Of a stretch of 64,000 nucleotides of DNA, positions 59,909-64,000 are shown piece after piece. The DNA is taken from positions 1,736,001 through 1,800,000 of the forward strand of contig JAJTUP010000003.1 of NCBI GenBank assembly GCA_021399435.1, written 5' to 3'. The stretch's first letter is position 1, and each line of letters starts with the position of its first letter. Made by a program: the position numbers and the translations under genes. The DNA is from Diaporthe sp. PMI_573 (lineage: Eukaryota; Ascomycota; Sordariomycetes; Diaporthales; Diaporthaceae). The notes beneath the pieces are model-generated. The model was not told the DNA's origin and searched no databases. It saw nothing but the letters and a program-made list of their open reading frames with translations.

Positions 59909-62763
59909 ATGGCGGAGCAGCGGGAGAGTCCCAACATCGACGACCTGACCCCGGAGGAGGCCAGCCGCATCATCCACTCGCACCGCAAAGTACGATATGG
60001 TACGCCTTCTTCTTTCATTTTCGTCTTGCCGATCCCTCCGACCACCTGTGCGACTCCAATGTAAATCTCTGTGCATTGCGCCTCTCCGCCCTTCACCCGC
60101 CCTTTGTTCTGTGCTCGCCCGCAACATGTCCTGCGCGCCTCTTATAGCCCAGGCTTGCACCATGCAAATCTTGCTTACGACCCTTCTCTCCGTCAGGAAC
60201 GGCGTGCTGGCCTTGCCGTCAGCGCAAGGTGAAGTGCGACAACAAGCAGCCATGTGAGAACTGTGTAAAGCGGGAACACCCCCAGCTATGTTCCTACAAG
60301 CCAAATCGCTCATCCAAGTCTACCGGAGGCTCGGACGTCGCCTCACACATCAGCAAGAAGAGGGCCCATTCTCCTGATGACCAGGAATCCCGCGAACTGA
60401 GCAGCGAAGCCAAATCTGATCCTGCCATGCGCGCTTTCGGTATTCCATTCCGCTCAAAACGCAAGGATTCTTCATCTCTGACACCAATCTCAGTTGACCC
60501 CGAATCAGCTGAGGTGACGAGGTATCTCGGACAGAACAGCATACCGGCCCTGCTGAGGGAACAGACCTCTCCCAACGACCGCCAGGCGGGTGTCGACAAC
60601 ATCCGACAAGACATGCGCTCCATCTTTGGCCTCGACAACTCGGCCCCCTTCCCGCTTATGTCCTCGCGCCACCTGGAGAAGCTGACTGCGGACATCTCTG
60701 CTGAGCTGCCGTCTGACCGCGAGGTTATGAAGTAGGTCTGGCCTGTGTGTGCCGCGCTGGTTCCGCCGTCGGTGTGCTGGGAACGAGCTCTCTGGCGTAT
60801 GCATCTGACATCTCTAGGTTGTTCCGAACGTACAAGGAGATACCGCAGGTCTTCTGGGGGTTTGTTATAGACATCGACGACCTGGAGTCAAGATTAATGG
60901 TCTACCTGGAGGAGCGCGCAAAGAACGCCCGCAGTACCGTCAAGATCGCCAGGAGGCCCGTATCGGCTTCTTGGCTCGCCATTTTGTTCGCAGTCCTTGC
61001 CGTGGGTTCGCAATACCACGACTCACCATACCACATACGGACCAGCAGCTCTCAGAAGTACTTGCAAATATCCTTCCACTTTCTTCGCATGGGCAACTTC
61101 CTCTTGCGGCCAAACTTCGACTCAATACAGGCTTTGTTACTTGTCTCATTCAGTCTTCTCAACGACATGAAGGCAGAGGGATCTTGGGCTTTACTCGGGC
61201 TTACCTGTCGTCTGGCACTGTCACTCGGTCTCCACAGGCTGAACAACAACGAGATCACGGACCCTGAGGCGAAGAGGAAGGAGACCATCCGACGTAAACT
61301 CTGGTAGGACTCACACGAGCTGATTTCAAGGGCAACGAGACTCAATGCTGACCTCACAGGTGGTGCTGTGTGTGGCATGACACCCTCACTTCGCTGTCGT
61401 TCGATCGGTATGTCCTGGCCGTTTCTTGCCTCACACTGCAGACCTGGGCACTGACAGTCTGCCAGGTCTCCCATGACCAACATCCCCTGCTGTCCGATTC
61501 CAGTTTCACCGAATGCTGAAAGCAATGGCTTGACTTATCTGGAAGCCATGTATCACCTCTGTCAAATCATCAATCGGCGGCTCAACCCTGACGCTACCGC
61601 CGAGGCAACTTTTGTGCAGATACTCGACAATTGTCAGGCCACGGAAAGGCTACGGGAGAAAGTCGTTCCTCAGATCCGGAGTAAAGAAGCTTGCAAGACC
61701 GCAGTCGACCGCCTCCAACATTTTGCAATCAGGCTGCACACGTGTTTCGTCGTATCCGTCTGCTGTCGCCCTGCACTGAAGCGGGGAGGTGAATCGGATG
61801 CACTCGAGCCGTCTGAACGAAAGGTCTTGTCCGCGAAGTTCAGGGACAACCTGACTGAGACGGTCAGGATGTTCCTCGCCATGCACCAACTGTCGGTGAT
61901 CCCGACCCGGTCCTGGGCGTTCACCTACCACGGCCTGTCTTCAGCCGTGCTTTTGGGCCTCCTGCCCGAGACTAAATCAGACCCCGAGATACGTCAGCTG
62001 CAAGGGGATCTCATCTCTGCACTGTCTGCTACTGCCGCGAAGGAGCAGTCCTCCCCGATCCCACACATTCAAAAGAGCGACAAGGACATTGAGCTTTCAG
62101 GACCATTATCACGTGCCCTCGCCGCGCTGAAGAATATCTACGATCACGGCAGTGTCATGGGCTCCTCGGTATTCAAGCGCGATGGCGGGACACGATCTGG
62201 GACACGCACGCCTCTGGGTATAGGCCAGCTGACGAACCCTTCCATGGGCGTTTCGGACAATCATAACCTTCTTCCCGGAGCGCCGTATGCGAACTCTGGG
62301 CTTCAGAGCCTCGATCCCCACCAAGATGCAGCCATGGCGATGGCCGAAATGCAAAATGGGAGTGGCATGCCGGATTTTCCAGGGTGAGTTTGACCTTGCC
62401 TCTAGCCACCGAGACAGCGTAGCTACCAAGCGACACCGCTGACTTGTCGCCAGATTGCCATATGTCACTGGGGCACCTTCTCTCGAAGGCGCCGATCTGG
62501 CACCGATTGATCCGAGCACCTACATCGAGCCTATGGAACTTTACGACTCTATCTTCTGGGGTAGGTTGTTTTCTTGGAGTCTTCCCCCCCGCACTTCCCC
62601 CCTCCCAACTCTCGAGTGCGTGTTTTGATGAGGCCAAGCTGACCGCCCTGCCACTTTGACAGAGTCCCCTGACCCTTGGAACTCGGGCCTTGATACCATG
62701 AACTTCGACTTCCTTGCACAACCACCTCCGGGCCAGCCGCCACAACAGCAGTTTTATTTTTAG
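59909..62763 (+). CDS. Zn2Cys6 transcription factor with Fungal_trans domain (second)
   Basis: Seven exons, 59909-59999, 60197-60731, 60818-61303, 61360-61407, 61466-62383, 62454-62560 and 62663-62763, encode 761 aa. The first intron joins ...HRKVRY to GTACWPCRQRKVKCD, giving a full binuclear zinc cluster at about residues 33-62 (C-X2-C-X6-C-X5-C-X2-C-X7-C spacing) with a Lys/Arg-rich linker. Fungal_trans features follow: VFWGFVIDIDDLESRL, LQISFHFLRMGNF, LLGLTCRLALSLGLHRLN, RRKLWWCCVWHDTLTSLSFDR. A Met/Gly/Pro-rich tail ends with an acidic/aromatic IFWESPDPWNSGLDTMNFDFLAQPPP and a PPQQQFYF end, a plausible activation domain. All seven exons stay in frame. The target genes are unknown; it is divergent from the RdRP gene. 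Confidence 0.92.
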
Positions 62764-64000
62764 GAGAAGAAACGACGGTTATTAGTGCTCCACCCATGTA
62801 AAATAGTACCAGCTGTGTTCTTTCTCGAGAAACGTGTCTTTTCCGTCCTAGCGTCGGAGTGTTTTGGAGTGGTTTTGAAATGGAAGCGGCTCCTGTCTCA
62901 ATGTCATGGTGTTGTTGGCAGCCATTTTCTGGGAACTCATGCTGTAGTTCCTTACTACGCCTGGAGTTGATCTAATTATCACGACCGATGCAGGATGGAG
63001 AAAAGTGACTTGTTAATTCAGACGGGGGCCCGCAAGCTTGTAAGAATGTGCTCCAATGTGGGAGTCTTTGTTGTCTTGATCTGGAGCGAAGGGTTTGGTA
63101 TATCTGGCAAGTCTGTTGACCAGTGGACGTATACGGAGTTTATGATGATCGGTTGGTCTTCAATACTCGGAACGATCGGAGTATCCAGCGCCTTGTTGGG
63201 TTGGGTGGAGATTTGACAGAGAACATCAAAGTGACCGCAAATCATGTGCCGACCGTCTCGGCTTGCGAAAGCTGCTCCAACCTCTCACCTCACAACATGG
63301 GCCGTGAATGACAGAGGCTAGGTTCTACGTCGACACATGAGTTCCTGTCTGAACAGCTCACACAGAGTGTTATCCTACAAAGCATCAACTTGCGGGAGAA
63401 CCATTGACCAGGCACTTCAGTACAGTCGATGCAACCGCATGGGGTCGGTGCTTCGATGCCACGATGCAAGAATATCCCAGACTGTCGGGAATTGTGTGGC
63501 AACATTGGACGCTTTGCATCGTGCAAGGTTATAAATTTCCGAGGCTGATGGAACAGATGCGAGCACATATGCGACTGGTCGGACCCAGAACTTGGGGGCT
63601 TCGTCCGATCACTGCTACGACACGGTGTGATGGCCTCGAGCCGAGACGGCTCACCAGAGTACAACTGACAGCCGAGCAGGTGGATATTGCCGCATATAAA
63701 CCACAGATGCAAGGTGATGAAGGGAAACTCAATTCGACAACCTGCCATGGTAGCATAGCAGCAGCGGCATTGCAGTGCGAGGATGTGTGTGTGTGTGTGT
63801 GTGTGTTGCAGAAGCGGGGTATGAATGTATGGGATGGGATGGGAGACTGCACAGGTGACAGTCCGTACATATGCACGACATGCAAGACATGTAGCTAGAA
63901 GTGCGACCTTGCCTTTACTACTGAGCCCCCTCGACGTCGGGTTAAGGATGCTGTGGGCAACAACCACCACCGAACGCAACGTTCTCGTCGGGGTGCGTAG
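62764..64000. other. Gene-free right edge
   Basis: 3' flank of the second Zn2Cys6 gene. Frames up to 229 codons on the reverse strand show no domain and include the low-complexity TG repeat. Nothing else recognised. Confidence 0.45.
63784..63806. repeat. TG microsatellite
   Basis: About eleven TG units in tandem within noncoding sequence; on the reverse strand it reads as poly (Thr-His) in an otherwise featureless frame. Confidence 0.9.

Noticed and set aside
59241..60147. Frames of 139-145 codons before and across the start of the second Zn2Cys6 gene
   Set aside because: Ser/Pro/His-rich readings of a C-rich leader; the zinc-cluster exon splices cleanly to the short exon starting at 59909 instead.
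63290..63979. 229-codon reverse frame at the right edge
   Set aside because: Includes the TG microsatellite read as Thr-His repeats; no domain or start context.

Overview
The window is nuclear DNA of a filamentous ascomycete (Pezizomycotina, most likely a plant-associated Sordariomycete). The evidence is short introns of about 50-200 nt with GT...CTAAC/CTGAC...AG signals in most genes, fungus-specific families (two Zn2Cys6 regulators, a CFEM/Pth11-type receptor, a YAT amino acid permease, a fungal GT2 glycosyltransferase, a QDE-1/SAD-1-type RNA-dependent RNA polymerase) and secreted plant-wall and host-surface proteins. The species cannot be named from the sequence alone. All exon boundaries were read by eye from splice signals and reading-frame continuity; none has been checked against transcripts.

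Layout. 2.1-11.2 kb: INDA1-like amino acid permease with a 5-nt microexon, a small basic protein, a glyoxalase-like protein, a frame-broken low-complexity gene, an NmrA-type NAD(P)-binding oxidoreductase and a single-pass membrane protein. 13.5-19.4 kb: secreted PhoD-type phosphatase with an in-frame stop, a GH28 pectinase and a secreted beta-propeller-like protein. 20.9-25.4 kb: divergent pair of a DHA1 drug-type exporter and a Zn2Cys6 regulator. 26.2-27.7 kb: decayed cytochrome P450. 30.3-34.6 kb: secreted cysteine-containing protein and a membrane-anchored GH16 glucanase-like protein. 37.3-40.3 kb: GT2 glycosyltransferase. 40.3-47.0 kb: a 6.6-kb stretch without recognisable genes, with an AT-rich island. 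47.0-52.1 kb: CFEM receptor, a tiny Gly-rich secreted protein and a secreted aspartic protease. 53.0-53.7 kb: two abutting gene relics, an F-box/LRR-like C-terminus and the end of an ABC transporter. 54.3-62.8 kb: RNA-dependent RNA polymerase divergent from a second Zn2Cys6 regulator.

The genes do not form one obvious pathway. Three themes stand out: extracellular degradation and sensing (GH28, GH16, aspartic protease, CFEM receptor, small secreted proteins), a regulator-exporter pair, and RNA silencing. At least five loci are broken in different ways (PhoD nonsense codon, P450 with two frameshifts and loss of the haem loop, F-box-like relic, ABC relic, low-complexity gene with a frame break), so the window looks like accessory, gene-losing sequence between intact genes. 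No tRNA, rRNA, CRISPR or intact transposon was recognised.
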